From contig NZ_CP009283.1 in NCBI RefSeq assembly GCF_000758625.1, positions 817,501 through 881,500 of the forward strand: DNA of 64,000 bases, read 5' to 3'. The first letter of the stretch is position 1; each line of letters starts with the position of its first letter. The DNA comes from Paenibacillus sp. FSL R7-0273 (GTDB taxonomy: Bacteria > Bacillota > Bacilli > Paenibacillales > Paenibacillaceae). A model generated the notes under the pieces. That model searched no databases, was not told where the DNA came from, and worked only from the letters and a program-made list of their open reading frames with translations. The position numbers and the translations under genes are program-made. Shown here piece after piece: positions 8,568 to 15,682 of this stretch.

Positions 8568-8598
8568 GGCGTTCCGGCCAGTGGCCGGAGCGCCTTTT
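8568..8598 (+). terminator. Intrinsic terminator after aroD
   Basis: A perfect 12-bp stem (GGCGTTCCGGCC at 8568-8579, GGCCGGAGCGCC at 8583-8594) with a 3-nt loop and TTTT. It separates aroD from the repeat array that starts 23 bp later. Confidence 0.92.
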
Positions 8599-8620
8599 GA
8601 ATGTATGCGCCCGTGCCGGC

Positions 8621-9507
8621 GGTAAAAGTCCCGTTGTTTCAGGCGCGGACGAGTAGATTGGCGGAAATAACGGTAAAAGTCCCGTTGTTTCAGGCGCGGA
8701 CGGGCGGATTGGCGGAAATAACGGTAAAAGTCCCGTTGTTTCAGGCGCGAACGGGCGGATTGGCGGAAATAACGGTAAAAGTCCCGTTGTTTCAGGCGCG
8801 GACGGGCGGATTGGCGGAAATAACGGTAAAAGTCCCGTTGTTATAGGCGCGGACGTTGGGATTGTCGGAAATAACGGTAAAAGTCCCGTTGTTTCAGGTG
8901 CGGACGGGTGGATTGTCGGAAATAACGGTAAAAGTCCCGTTGTTATAGGCGCGGACGAGTAGATTGGCGGAAATAACGGTAAAAGTCCCGTTGTTTCAGG
9001 CGCGGACGGGCGGATTGGCGGAAATAACGGTAAAAGTCCCGTTGTTTCAGGCGCGGACGGGCGAATTGGTGGAAATAAAAGTAAAATTCCCGTTGTTATA
9101 GGTGCGGACAGGCGGATTGTCGGAAATAACGGTAAAAGTCCCGTTGTTTCAGGCGCGGACGGGTAGATTGGTGGAAAGAACGGTAAAAGTCCCGTTGTTA
9201 TAGGTGCAGACGGGTAGATTGTCGGAAATAACAGTAAAAGTCCCGTTGTTTCAGGCGCGGACGAGTAGATTGTCGGAAATAAAGGTAAAAGTCCCGGTGT
9301 TTCAGGCGCGGACGGGCGGATTGGCGGAATAACGGTAAAAGTCCCGTTGTTTCAGGCGCGGACGGGCGGATTGGCGGAAATAACGGTAAAAGTCCCGTTG
9401 TTTCAGGCGCGGACGGGCGGATTGGCGGAAATAACGGTAAAAGACCCGTTGTTATAGGCGCGGACGGGCGGATTGGCAGAAATAACGGTAAAAGTCCCGT
9501 TAATATT
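8621..9507 (+). repeat. Array of about 17 tandem 51-bp repeats
   Basis: Units begin GGTAAAAGTCCCGTT and recur every 51 bp (8621, 8672, 8723, 8774 and on to 9487). There are about 17 full units plus a partial 18th; one unit is a base short (near 9328). Each holds a core AACGG-8 nt-CCGTT and a G-rich second half with GGCGCGGACGGGCGG and TTGGCGG. Units differ at scattered positions (TTTCAG versus TATAGG, GCGGA versus GTCGG), so this is an aged array and not a fresh duplication. 51 is divisible by 3, which leaves one frame open (8601-8846), but there is no ribosome-binding site, so I treat it as non-coding. Confidence 0.95.
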
Positions 9508-9547
9508 AGCCAATGCGGGAATTTATTAAATTAATCATCCCGGCTGT

Positions 9548-9577
9548 TTGTATCGGCACCTGCAGATAACCTACAAT
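9548..9577 (+). promoter_or_regulatory. Candidate promoter of the two-component/PepSY operon
   Basis: TTGTAT and TACAAT are 18 bp apart. Downstream, at 9588-9602, is a perfect inverted repeat GTATGT-CAA-ACATAC that could bind the operon's own response regulator. Confidence 0.45.
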
Positions 9578-9640
9578 GTAGGCAGATGTATGTCAAACAT
9601 ACGCATACACCAAGTGCGTAGATGGAAAGGATGAAAGCCC

Positions 9641-10345
9641 ATGACGGAATCCATTCTGGTTGTTGAGGATGAGGAAAAAATCGCCCGCCTGCTGCAGATT
9701 GAGCTGGAGTGCGAGGGATACCGCGTGTCCATCGCAGGCAGCGGACCCGGCGGGCTTGAAATGTATCAGGAGCACCAGCCGGATCTGCTGCTGCTGGATG
9801 TTATGCTGCCCGGCTTCAGCGGAATTGAGCTGCTGCGGCGCATCCGGGTGAGCGATGCGCATACTCCGGTTCTGCTGCTGACTGCCAAAAGCTCTGTCGA
9901 GGATAAGGTATCCGGCCTGGATCTGGGCGCCAATGATTATATTACGAAGCCGTTTCAGATCGAGGAGGTGCTGGCCCGTGTCCGTGCTGCGCTGCGGCTG
10001 GCTTCAAGCCGCAAGTCGGCGGAGGCGGAAACAGGCACAGACTCCTGGCTGCGGGCAGACGATCTGGAGCTGAGTGAGACAACCCGTGAGGTAATCCGTG
10101 CAGGCCGGAGCATTGAGCTGACTCCGAGGGAGTTCGACCTGCTCGTGTACCTGATGAAGAACAAGCGGCAGGTACTGAACAGGGAGCAGATCATGACAGC
10201 CGTCTGGGGTTATGATTATTACGGTGACACCAATGTGGTGGATGTCTATATCCGTTATGTCCGTAAAAAAATTGCGCTCGAGAACGAAAACGAGCTTATC
10301 CATACGGTGCGCGGCATCGGCTATGTGCTGAAGGATGCCCAATGA
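9641..10345 (+). CDS. OmpR/PhoB-family response regulator
   Basis: DNA-binding response regulator, 234 residues. The receiver domain (about 1-115) has acidic residues E9-D10-E11, the phospho-acceptor D53 in LLLLDVMLPG and the lysine in NDYITKPF. The C-terminal winged helix (about 135-232) has ELTPREFDLLVYLMKN, REQIMTAVWGYDYYGDTNVVDVYIRYVRKK and TVRGIGYVL. ATG start behind GGAAAGG. Its stop codon overlaps the kinase start by 4 bp, so the pair is translationally coupled. Context suggests it controls the two PepSY proteins downstream. Confidence 0.94.
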   Translation: MTESILVVEDEEKIARLLQIELECEGYRVSIAGSGPGGLEMYQEHQPDLLLLDVMLPGFSGIELLRRIRVSDAHTPVLLLTAKSSVEDKVSGLDLGANDYITKPFQIEEVLARVRAALRLASSRKSAEAETGTDSWLRADDLELSETTREVIRAGRSIELTPREFDLLVYLMKNKRQVLNREQIMTAVWGYDYYGDTNVVDVYIRYVRKKIALENENELIHTVRGIGYVLKDAQ

Positions 10346-11706
10346 AGCTGCGCAGTAAAATATATCTATACTCCAGCGTGCTGTTCGCTGTGCTTCTGGT
10401 GATCATGAATCTGTTCATCTACGCGCTGTTTAGCCGGATGCTGACAGACAATGAGCTGGAGCAGGCAGCAGCCGAGACAGCCAAAATCGCTGCTGCTATG
10501 CGCAGAGCCGCAGGCGAGGTTACTCCGGCTGAGCTTCTCCGCGCTTATGTGCCGGTTGAGGGAATGCTGCGCCTGGTGGCCGCAGACGGAAGCGGCCCTG
10601 CTCCCGTAACCTCCGTATCGGAGCAGGAGCTTAGCCGGCTGAAGCCGGATTATTATGAGATGCGGCAGACCGAAATGCTCCGTTCAGGAGGGCATTCCTA
10701 TGCCTTTGTGACAGTCCCGGTTATCTGGGCTGACGGTACGGTGATGAACGTGCAAATGACCAAAAGCCTGGAGAGTACAATGGGAACGCTAAGGGTACTG
10801 CGGCTGGTGCTTGCCGGAGCCACGGCCGTTGCACTGATTCCGCTGCTGCTGTCCAGCAGGCTGCTGTCCGGGCTGATTATGCGGCCGATTGTCCAGATGA
10901 CCGCCACGATGCGGGAGATTAAGGACAGCGGAAAGTTCCGCAGGCTTACGCTTCAGGACAATGCCAAGGATGAGCTGGTTGAGATGGGGGATACGTTCAA
11001 CGGGATGATTGCCCTACTCGAGAGCAATTATCTGAAGCAGGAGAAGTTTGTGTCTGATGCGTCCCATGAGCTGCGTACACCGCTGACAGTCATTGAGAGC
11101 TATGCCAGCCTGCTTAAACGCAGAGGTCTGGCCCATCCGGAGCTGTTCAATGAATCGGTGGAGGCTATTCACTCAGAGGCCGTCCGGATGAAGGAGCTGA
11201 CGGAGCAGCTGCTTCTGCTGGCAAAGCATCAGGAGCAGTGGGTGCTGTCTATGAAGCATCTGGACCTGGAAGAGCTGGTCCGCACCTCGGCCAAGGTATT
11301 TCACAATGCTTACGGCAGAGAAGTAGAGGTTCAGTCCGGGGGGCGGGTCGAAGCCTATACGGATGAGGCCAAGCTGCGTCAGCTGCTGTTTATTTTCCTG
11401 GATAACGCCCGCAAGTACAGTGACGAAGGGATAACCGTCAATCTTGAGGCTGAGGGGCGGAACAGTATAATCGTGATAACCGACCGGGGGATCGGAATTT
11501 CTCCGGAAGAGCTGCCCAAGGTATTCGACCGTTTCTACCGGGTAGATGCGGCAAGAAGCCGCCAGGGCGGAGGAGCAGGCCTGGGACTGGCGCTGGCTGC
11601 CGAGATTGCCGGAGCAATCGGTGCAGAGCTGTCCATGCACAGTACTCCCGGCAGGGGAACCGCGGTGACCATCCGGATCGCCGCTGAAAGCAGGGGGAGA
11701 TCATGA
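10342..11706 (+). CDS. Membrane sensor histidine kinase (HAMP, HisKA, HATPase)
   Basis: Partner kinase of the upstream regulator, 454 residues. Two membrane segments (about 9-30 and 150-175) bracket a roughly 115-residue extracytoplasmic sensor region that I cannot assign. A HAMP region follows (SGLIMRPIVQMTATMREIKDSG). The H-box FVSDASHELRTPLT holds the phosphorylated histidine near residue 242. The N-box LFIFLDNARKYSDE, G1 DRGIGISPEEL and G2 GGGAGLGLAL form the ATP-binding domain. It overlaps both neighbours by 4 bp, giving a tight operon with the PepSY gene behind it. Confidence 0.93.
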   Translation: MKLRSKIYLYSSVLFAVLLVIMNLFIYALFSRMLTDNELEQAAAETAKIAAAMRRAAGEVTPAELLRAYVPVEGMLRLVAADGSGPAPVTSVSEQELSRLKPDYYEMRQTEMLRSGGHSYAFVTVPVIWADGTVMNVQMTKSLESTMGTLRVLRLVLAGATAVALIPLLLSSRLLSGLIMRPIVQMTATMREIKDSGKFRRLTLQDNAKDELVEMGDTFNGMIALLESNYLKQEKFVSDASHELRTPLTVIESYASLLKRRGLAHPELFNESVEAIHSEAVRMKELTEQLLLLAKHQEQWVLSMKHLDLEELVRTSAKVFHNAYGREVEVQSGGRVEAYTDEAKLRQLLFIFLDNARKYSDEGITVNLEAEGRNSIIVITDRGIGISPEELPKVFDRFYRVDAARSRQGGGAGLGLALAAEIAGAIGAELSMHSTPGRGTAVTIRIAAESRGRS

Positions 11707-12338
11707 GCCGACCACGAATAAACCTGAAAAATCAATATAAAACAATACTGATTGCCGCTGCCGTCCTCCTGCTGGCAATAGCCTGCCTATGGTTTCTCCG
11801 GAAAGAAACAGACCCGCTGCTAAGCAGGGAAGAGGTAGAGCAGGCATTGCTGCAGGAGTATCCCGGAAAGATAGAGTACCTGAGCCAGCAGTCTGGTAAC
11901 TATATGGCTGAGCTGCAGACTGCCCAAGGATTGTACGAGGTTAAGCTGGACGGTGCTACCGGCGGGATCATCTCCATAGTGCAGGTGCAGGCGGTTCCTA
12001 CGCCTGCACCTACGCCGGAGGTCCAGCCGACGCCCGCGGCTTCAGGAGCACCTGTGGTCTCCGCAGCCCCATCGGCAGGAGCTGCTTCAGCATCTCCGGC
12101 GGTTCCTTCACCCTCCCCGCCGCAGCGGGTGGTATCCGAAGCCGAAGCAATTAAGCTGGCCTTGCAGGAGGTACCGGGAGAGGCTGATGATGTGGATACC
12201 GGAATCAATGAAGCCGGTGCCTTTTATCTGGTGGAGATTAAAACTCCTGACGACCGTGAAGCGGTAGTACAGGTTGATGCGATATCGGGAACTATCCGCT
12301 CTGTAACCTGGGAAGAGCCGGATGATGATAATGAATGA
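11703..12338 (+). CDS. Membrane-anchored protein with two PepSY-like domains
   Basis: A 211-residue protein with a short cytoplasmic start, one membrane helix (about 13-31) and an extracytoplasmic part. A first PepSY-like unit (SREEVEQALLQEYPGKIEYLS...YEVKLDGATGGIISI) and a second (SEAEAIKLALQEVPGEADDVDTG...VVQVDAISGTIRSV) are joined by a Pro/Ala/Ser-rich linker (about 99-140). PepSY domains are thought to inhibit or modulate proteases or cell-wall enzymes outside the membrane. The ATGA overlap with the kinase suggests it works with this sensor, perhaps as a signalling modulator; that is inference. Confidence 0.82.
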   Translation: MSRPRINLKNQYKTILIAAAVLLLAIACLWFLRKETDPLLSREEVEQALLQEYPGKIEYLSQQSGNYMAELQTAQGLYEVKLDGATGGIISIVQVQAVPTPAPTPEVQPTPAASGAPVVSAAPSAGAASASPAVPSPSPPQRVVSEAEAIKLALQEVPGEADDVDTGINEAGAFYLVEIKTPDDREAVVQVDAISGTIRSVTWEEPDDDNE

Positions 12339-12453
12339 GCAGAAGCAAAGTGTTTTCTCATCAAATTCTAATCTTGCTGCCGCTGTCCTCTCATATTGAA
12401 GGCTTATATTAAATACATGAGCAGAACAGATTACATTCAGGAGGCGGAAAAAG

Positions 12454-13050
12454 ATGAAAAAACAACTACTCAGCAGTGTAGCAGCAGCGGCCATTATTCT
12501 TGGGGGTGCCTACGGCATCAATGAGGTCCGGAGCGGAACGGCAGCAGCGGCACCGGCGGTGCAGCAGAGCCAGAGTAAGACGCTGATCGGAATAGCCAAG
12601 GCCGAGGAGATTGCCCTCAAAGCGGCACCGGGTCAGGTGGAGAGCATCGATCTGGAAAAGAAATTAAGCGGTACTTATTACGACATTGATATCCAGCAGA
12701 AAAACCAGGAGGTTGATGTCCGGGTCGATGCGTATACCGGTAAGGTTGTGAGTGTGCGGAAAGAAGCCGACAATGATGACGACGACTATAACTACACATC
12801 AGCCGGAGCAGCATCGGAAGCCAAGCTGATTACCGCAGCCAAGGCAGCAGCAGCGGCAAATGCGGCAGTAAAGGGTAAAGTAACCGATGTAGACCTTGAC
12901 CGGGATGACGGAACTGCTGTCTATGAGGTGGAAATCAGAAACGGACGGACTTCAACCGAAGTCGGCGTTGATGCTTACACAGGCAAGGTGCTGTACACGG
13001 ATGTGGATTCCGATGACGATGATGACGATAACGATGGATATGATGATTAA
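12454..13050 (+). CDS. Secreted PepSY-domain protein with acidic tail
   Basis: A 198-residue exported protein with an N-terminal signal segment (KKQLLSSVAAAAIILGGAYG). Two PepSY units follow: GIAKAEEIALKAAPGQVESIDLE...VRVDAYTGKVVSV (about 48-107) and ITAAKAAAAANAAVKGKVTDVDLD...VGVDAYTGKVLYT (about 125-185). The last dozen residues are nearly all Asp, and another Asp run lies between the domains, so cation binding is possible. ATG behind CAGGAGGCGG. It is 115 bp after the previous PepSY gene and may be in the same operon or have its own promoter; it ends at the 13064 terminator. Confidence 0.82.
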   Translation: MKKQLLSSVAAAAIILGGAYGINEVRSGTAAAAPAVQQSQSKTLIGIAKAEEIALKAAPGQVESIDLEKKLSGTYYDIDIQQKNQEVDVRVDAYTGKVVSVRKEADNDDDDYNYTSAGAASEAKLITAAKAAAAANAAVKGKVTDVDLDRDDGTAVYEVEIRNGRTSTEVGVDAYTGKVLYTDVDSDDDDDDNDGYDD

Positions 13051-13063
13051 AACAGCACAAGAG

Positions 13064-13090
13064 AGGCAGCCGGAAACCGGCTGCCTTTTT
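13064..13090 (+). terminator. Intrinsic terminator after the PepSY operon
   Basis: A perfect 10-bp stem (AGGCAGCCGG/CCGGCTGCCT) with an AAA loop and a T run. Confidence 0.92.
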
Positions 13091-13104
13091 CATGGGCGTG
13101 TATC

Positions 13105-13869
13105 CTACTGCTTTGCCCCTGTATAGATATGGACGGCGTCCCGCAGAAAGGCGGCCATACCGGGACGGCGCTTGTCATAATAAGCGGTGAAGCGCTCATC
13201 CTCCACATACATTTGCGCTAATCCGGCGTGGGCTTCCTTCGTATAGGTGTCCCAGGAGAAGCCGAGCCACTGGCGGTGCAGACCGGCAGCCTTTTGCGCC
13301 AGCTCACTTGCTGAATCGCCCTCCTCCATCGCCTGCTCAAGTGCGGCAAATAGGTCCTCCTCCAGCTGCTGGCAGGCGGCATACTGCTCCTCCGTCATAT
13401 TTCTCAGCTTGCGGTTAGACTTTTCCACGGCCTCCTCGCCGTATTTCTCGCGGATCTCCTGCCCGTATTTCTGCTCATTATCCTCAATCAGCTTCTGCTT
13501 AAAGCCTGCAAATTTCTCTTCATTGCTCATGGTTATTCTCCCTTCGGACTGGGCCAGTGTTTGCTCGACGTTAGCGATCAGCTCATCCAGCTGTTTCCGG
13601 CGCTGAAGCAACTGCTCATGGTGTTCCCGCAGCGCCCGGGCGCCGTCAAAGGACGGGGAGGTCACGATATCCCGGATCGCCTCCAGTGTAAGACCAAGCT
13701 CACGGTAAAATAAAATCTGCTGCAGCAGATTAACCTCAGCCTGGCCGTAGATGCGGTACCCCGAGGAATTGATTCTCGCCGGCCTCAGAAGACCAAATTC
13801 ATCGTAATAACGCAGTGTCCGCGGACTGATGCCCGCCAGCGCCCCCAGCTTTTGCACGGTATATTCCAT
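13105..13869 (-). CDS. MerR-family regulator with TipAS-like ligand domain
   Basis: A 254-residue regulator. Residues 1-70 are a MerR winged helix (YTVQKLGALAGISPRTLRYYDEFGLLRPARINSSGYRIY), followed by a dimerisation coiled coil (about 75-110). The C-terminal half (NEEKFAGFKQKLIEDNEQKYG...WLGFSWDTYTKEAHAGLAQMYVEDERFTAYYDK) is a TipAS-like, antibiotic-recognition type domain. The start is ATG at 13869, after GAGGAGGTG; the GTG at 13878 lies inside that site. Its own promoter has the 19-bp spacer and dyad typical of MerR control, which suggests autoregulation. No other target is adjacent. Confidence 0.92.
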   Translation of the reverse strand: MEYTVQKLGALAGISPRTLRYYDEFGLLRPARINSSGYRIYGQAEVNLLQQILFYRELGLTLEAIRDIVTSPSFDGARALREHHEQLLQRRKQLDELIANVEQTLAQSEGRITMSNEEKFAGFKQKLIEDNEQKYGQEIREKYGEEAVEKSNRKLRNMTEEQYAACQQLEEDLFAALEQAMEEGDSASELAQKAAGLHRQWLGFSWDTYTKEAHAGLAQMYVEDERFTAYYDKRRPGMAAFLRDAVHIYTGAKQ

Positions 13870-13940
13870 GTGCGCCACCTCCTCAGTTCATTCACTGGAT
13901 GCTTGTGCTTTACGTCTGTAAGCTCCTGCTTACAAAACCA

Positions 13941-13971
13941 ACTGTACACCTTGACGTAACGGCAATGTCAA
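13941..13971 (-). promoter_or_regulatory. MerR-type promoter with 19-bp spacer and operator dyad
   Basis: On the minus strand -35 TTGACA (13966-13971) and -10 TACAGT (13941-13946) are 19 bp apart, too long for normal sigma-A use and diagnostic of MerR-distorted promoters. A dyad TTGAC/GTCAA (13951-13955 and 13967-13971) lies between and over the elements. A second palindrome, ACGCTAATTTAGCGT, is at 13972-13986. Confidence 0.8.
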
Positions 13972-14009
13972 ACGCTAATTTAGCGTAACCGGAGAGTAAA
14001 GCAGTCATA

Positions 14010-14060
14010 CAAAAAGAGCGGCAATCTCCCTCAGGATATCCTGGACGGAAAATTGCCGCT
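14010..14060 (-). terminator. Intrinsic terminator of the exonuclease gene
   Basis: A 9-bp stem (AGCGGCAAT/ATTGCCGCT, 14017-14025 and 14052-14060) with an inner CAGGATATCCTG palindrome in its loop. On the minus strand it runs into a five-T stretch. Confidence 0.82.
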
Positions 14061-14109
14061 GCTGCTAAAAGCCTGTATTCTTGCCGCATTCCAGCGGCGC
14101 TTCAGATCA

Positions 14110-14862
14110 CTATTTCTTGCCGAGCTGGGCTGTAAAGTACGCCTGCAGCTCCGCGGCCTTCCGCGGATCAGCCAAGGCACCCTCGCCCTTGAAGTAATGC
14201 TCGGCTACCAGCTCCCAGGTAGGTACGATTTTTTGGGAGGTCATCGCTTTGATGGCGATTTTGACCGTTTTGCGTTCTCTGGCGTTGGAGAAGGTATCTA
14301 CAAAATGCTGGGACCGTGAGAAGTCCAGCTCTTCAAATACCGCACGGAAAATCTCAGCTGTCATCCGCGCATCGTCAAGCGCCCGGTGGGCAGAGCCGGA
14401 AGGCTCAAGCCCGAGCAGCGCCATCGCGCCTTCCACGCTGATATCGTTGGTAAGTCCGCGGGCGCGCAGCAGCCCTTTCAGCAGATCGAAATAAGTGGCC
14501 TCCATCCAGTAGGCCTCGTCCATTTTGTGCATGCGCACGTCCTGGATGATCCGCTTCATGTCCTCGCCGCCCCAGGTCAGCAGCAGCACGCCGTCAGGGC
14601 TTTGATCGAGCCAGCTCCGGAAGGCGGTAATAACCTTGGGGAACCGGGCGGCAACGTCGATGTCCTCCTGCGGGATGCCGGTTTTTTTCTTAATGAACGA
14701 ATTGAGGGTAGAGAAATATATAGGCTTGATTAAGGCGCTGAACTCATCCTTAAACTGCAGTGAAGCGTCTAACCGGACAGCTCCAATCTCAATGACCTCC
14801 ATAGGATGCTCGCTGGCAAATTTACGGCCGTTGAATTCGATGTCCAGAATAATATAATCCAC
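14110..14862 (-). CDS. DEDDh-type 3'-5' exonuclease (KapD-like)
   Basis: Predicted RNase T/DnaQ-fold exonuclease of 250 residues. Exo I is ILDIEFNG near residues 6-12, and Exo III is HRALDDARMTAEIF with the DEDDh histidine and aspartates. The family resembles the Bacillus sporulation-inhibitor KapD, but the target is unknown. The GTG at 14862 is preferred because GGAGG lies 8 nt upstream; upstream in-frame ATG (14883) and TTG (14946) lack a ribosome-binding site. It diverges from the small gene at 14961 with 98 bp between. Confidence 0.86.
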   Translation of the reverse strand: MDYIILDIEFNGRKFASEHPMEVIEIGAVRLDASLQFKDEFSALIKPIYFSTLNSFIKKKTGIPQEDIDVAARFPKVITAFRSWLDQSPDGVLLLTWGGEDMKRIIQDVRMHKMDEAYWMEATYFDLLKGLLRARGLTNDISVEGAMALLGLEPSGSAHRALDDARMTAEIFRAVFEELDFSRSQHFVDTFSNARERKTVKIAIKAMTSQKIVPTWELVAEHYFKGEGALADPRKAAELQAYFTAQLGKK

Positions 14863-14960
14863 AGGTGATGCCTCCGTTTTCATTGACTGGCGCTTAAAAG
14901 GAGAAGAATGCGCCGACCTTTCTATTTTAGCAAAAAATGCAGACAAAAGGGAGAAACTCC

Positions 14961-15158
14961 GTGGAACCCCGGATATTCAGCAGGAGGACCCGGACAGACC
15001 GGGCCATATGGGCCATACCGGCGATACAATTCCAACTGGAGCACTATAGCAAGCGGACATGGATTCAGGGTATCCTGCAAAGGACGGAAAAACCGGAACA
15101 GGCGTTCCGTAATTGGATGGAGCGCTATTTCGGTTTTGAACAGCCCGGCTCAGGGTAG
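14961..15158 (+). CDS. Small uncharacterised basic protein
   Basis: A 65-residue frame from a GTG, 7 nt after AAGGGAG. It is rich in Arg, Trp and aromatics (RTRTDRAIWAIPAIQFQLEHY, FRNWMERYFGFEQ) and looks like a folded small helical protein rather than noise. I do not recognise the family. It is the first gene of a run leading to the beta-grasp and DUF4132 genes, 88 bp before the former. Part of it is also covered by a long 5' frame of the next gene, which I reject as an upstream extension. Confidence 0.5.
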   Translation: MEPRIFSRRTRTDRAIWAIPAIQFQLEHYSKRTWIQGILQRTEKPEQAFRNWMERYFGFEQPGSG

Positions 15159-15246
15159 ACCTGGTGAATTTTGGGTAATGAATTTAAATGCTCTGTTCAT
15201 CCGTTCAGAAGAGCGGCTGCTACGAGCAACAGAGGGAGGAATGCGT

Positions 15247-15666
15247 ATGCTGCTGTATGTCACAGTGAAAAGCGTAGGGAAGCGCAAGCCGGTGCTGGGA
15301 CGCCGGGAATTGATTCTTGAGCAGACCCCGGGCAATCTGAAGGAGCTGATTACTGCGGTTGTGGCTCTGCAGGTGAAGGAGCTTACGGATAAGCAGGGAC
15401 GCGGCGAGCTGATTCCTTTTTTGACGGGGGATGCCATTAACGACCAGCGGGATAGCGGAAAAATCGGCTTCGGGACGGTCTATAACGATAATCTGCCTGA
15501 GCTCAGTCAAGCGGTGGAGGCTGCGCTGCTGGCTTTTGAGGACGGGCTGTATAAGGTGTTTTTGCGTGAGGAGGCATGTGATCAGCTGCAGGAGCCGCTG
15601 GTGCTGAATGAGGGGGATGAGCTCGTATTCATCCGGTTCACGATGCTGGCGGGAAGACTATGGTAA
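15247..15666 (+). CDS. Predicted ubiquitin-like beta-grasp protein
   Basis: A 139-residue protein that I place, by pattern only, near the MoaD/ThiS beta-grasp fold. It has an N-terminal beta hairpin (MLLYVTVKSVGKRK...ELILEQ), a helix (NLKELITAVVALQVKEL), a roughly 50-residue insertion, and a C-terminal part FLREEACDQLQEPLVLNEGDELVFIRFTMLAGRLW. That matches the sulfur-carrier end (L-L-x-x-GDE-x-x-FI), but the usual terminal Gly-Gly is replaced by AGRLW. ATG 15247 sits 7 nt after GGGAGG; ATG 15241 is too close. It ends 16 bp before the DUF4132 gene, so the two are cotranscribed. Function is unknown. Confidence 0.6.
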   Translation: MLLYVTVKSVGKRKPVLGRRELILEQTPGNLKELITAVVALQVKELTDKQGRGELIPFLTGDAINDQRDSGKIGFGTVYNDNLPELSQAVEAALLAFEDGLYKVFLREEACDQLQEPLVLNEGDELVFIRFTMLAGRLW

Positions 15667-15682
15667 AAGAGGAGGCGGAGTG

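Noticed and set aside
8601..8846. 81-residue repetitive ORF inside the 51-bp array
   Set aside because: It stays open only because 51 is a multiple of 3. It has no ribosome-binding site and stops partway through the array.
8621..9507. CRISPR array
   Set aside because: The whole 51-bp unit repeats; there are no unique spacers between short repeats and no cas genes in the window.
14908..15246. N-terminal extension of the beta-grasp gene to 14908
   Set aside because: The extra 113 codons have no family pattern and overlap the better-supported small gene at 14961. The strong ribosome-binding site is at 15233-15239.
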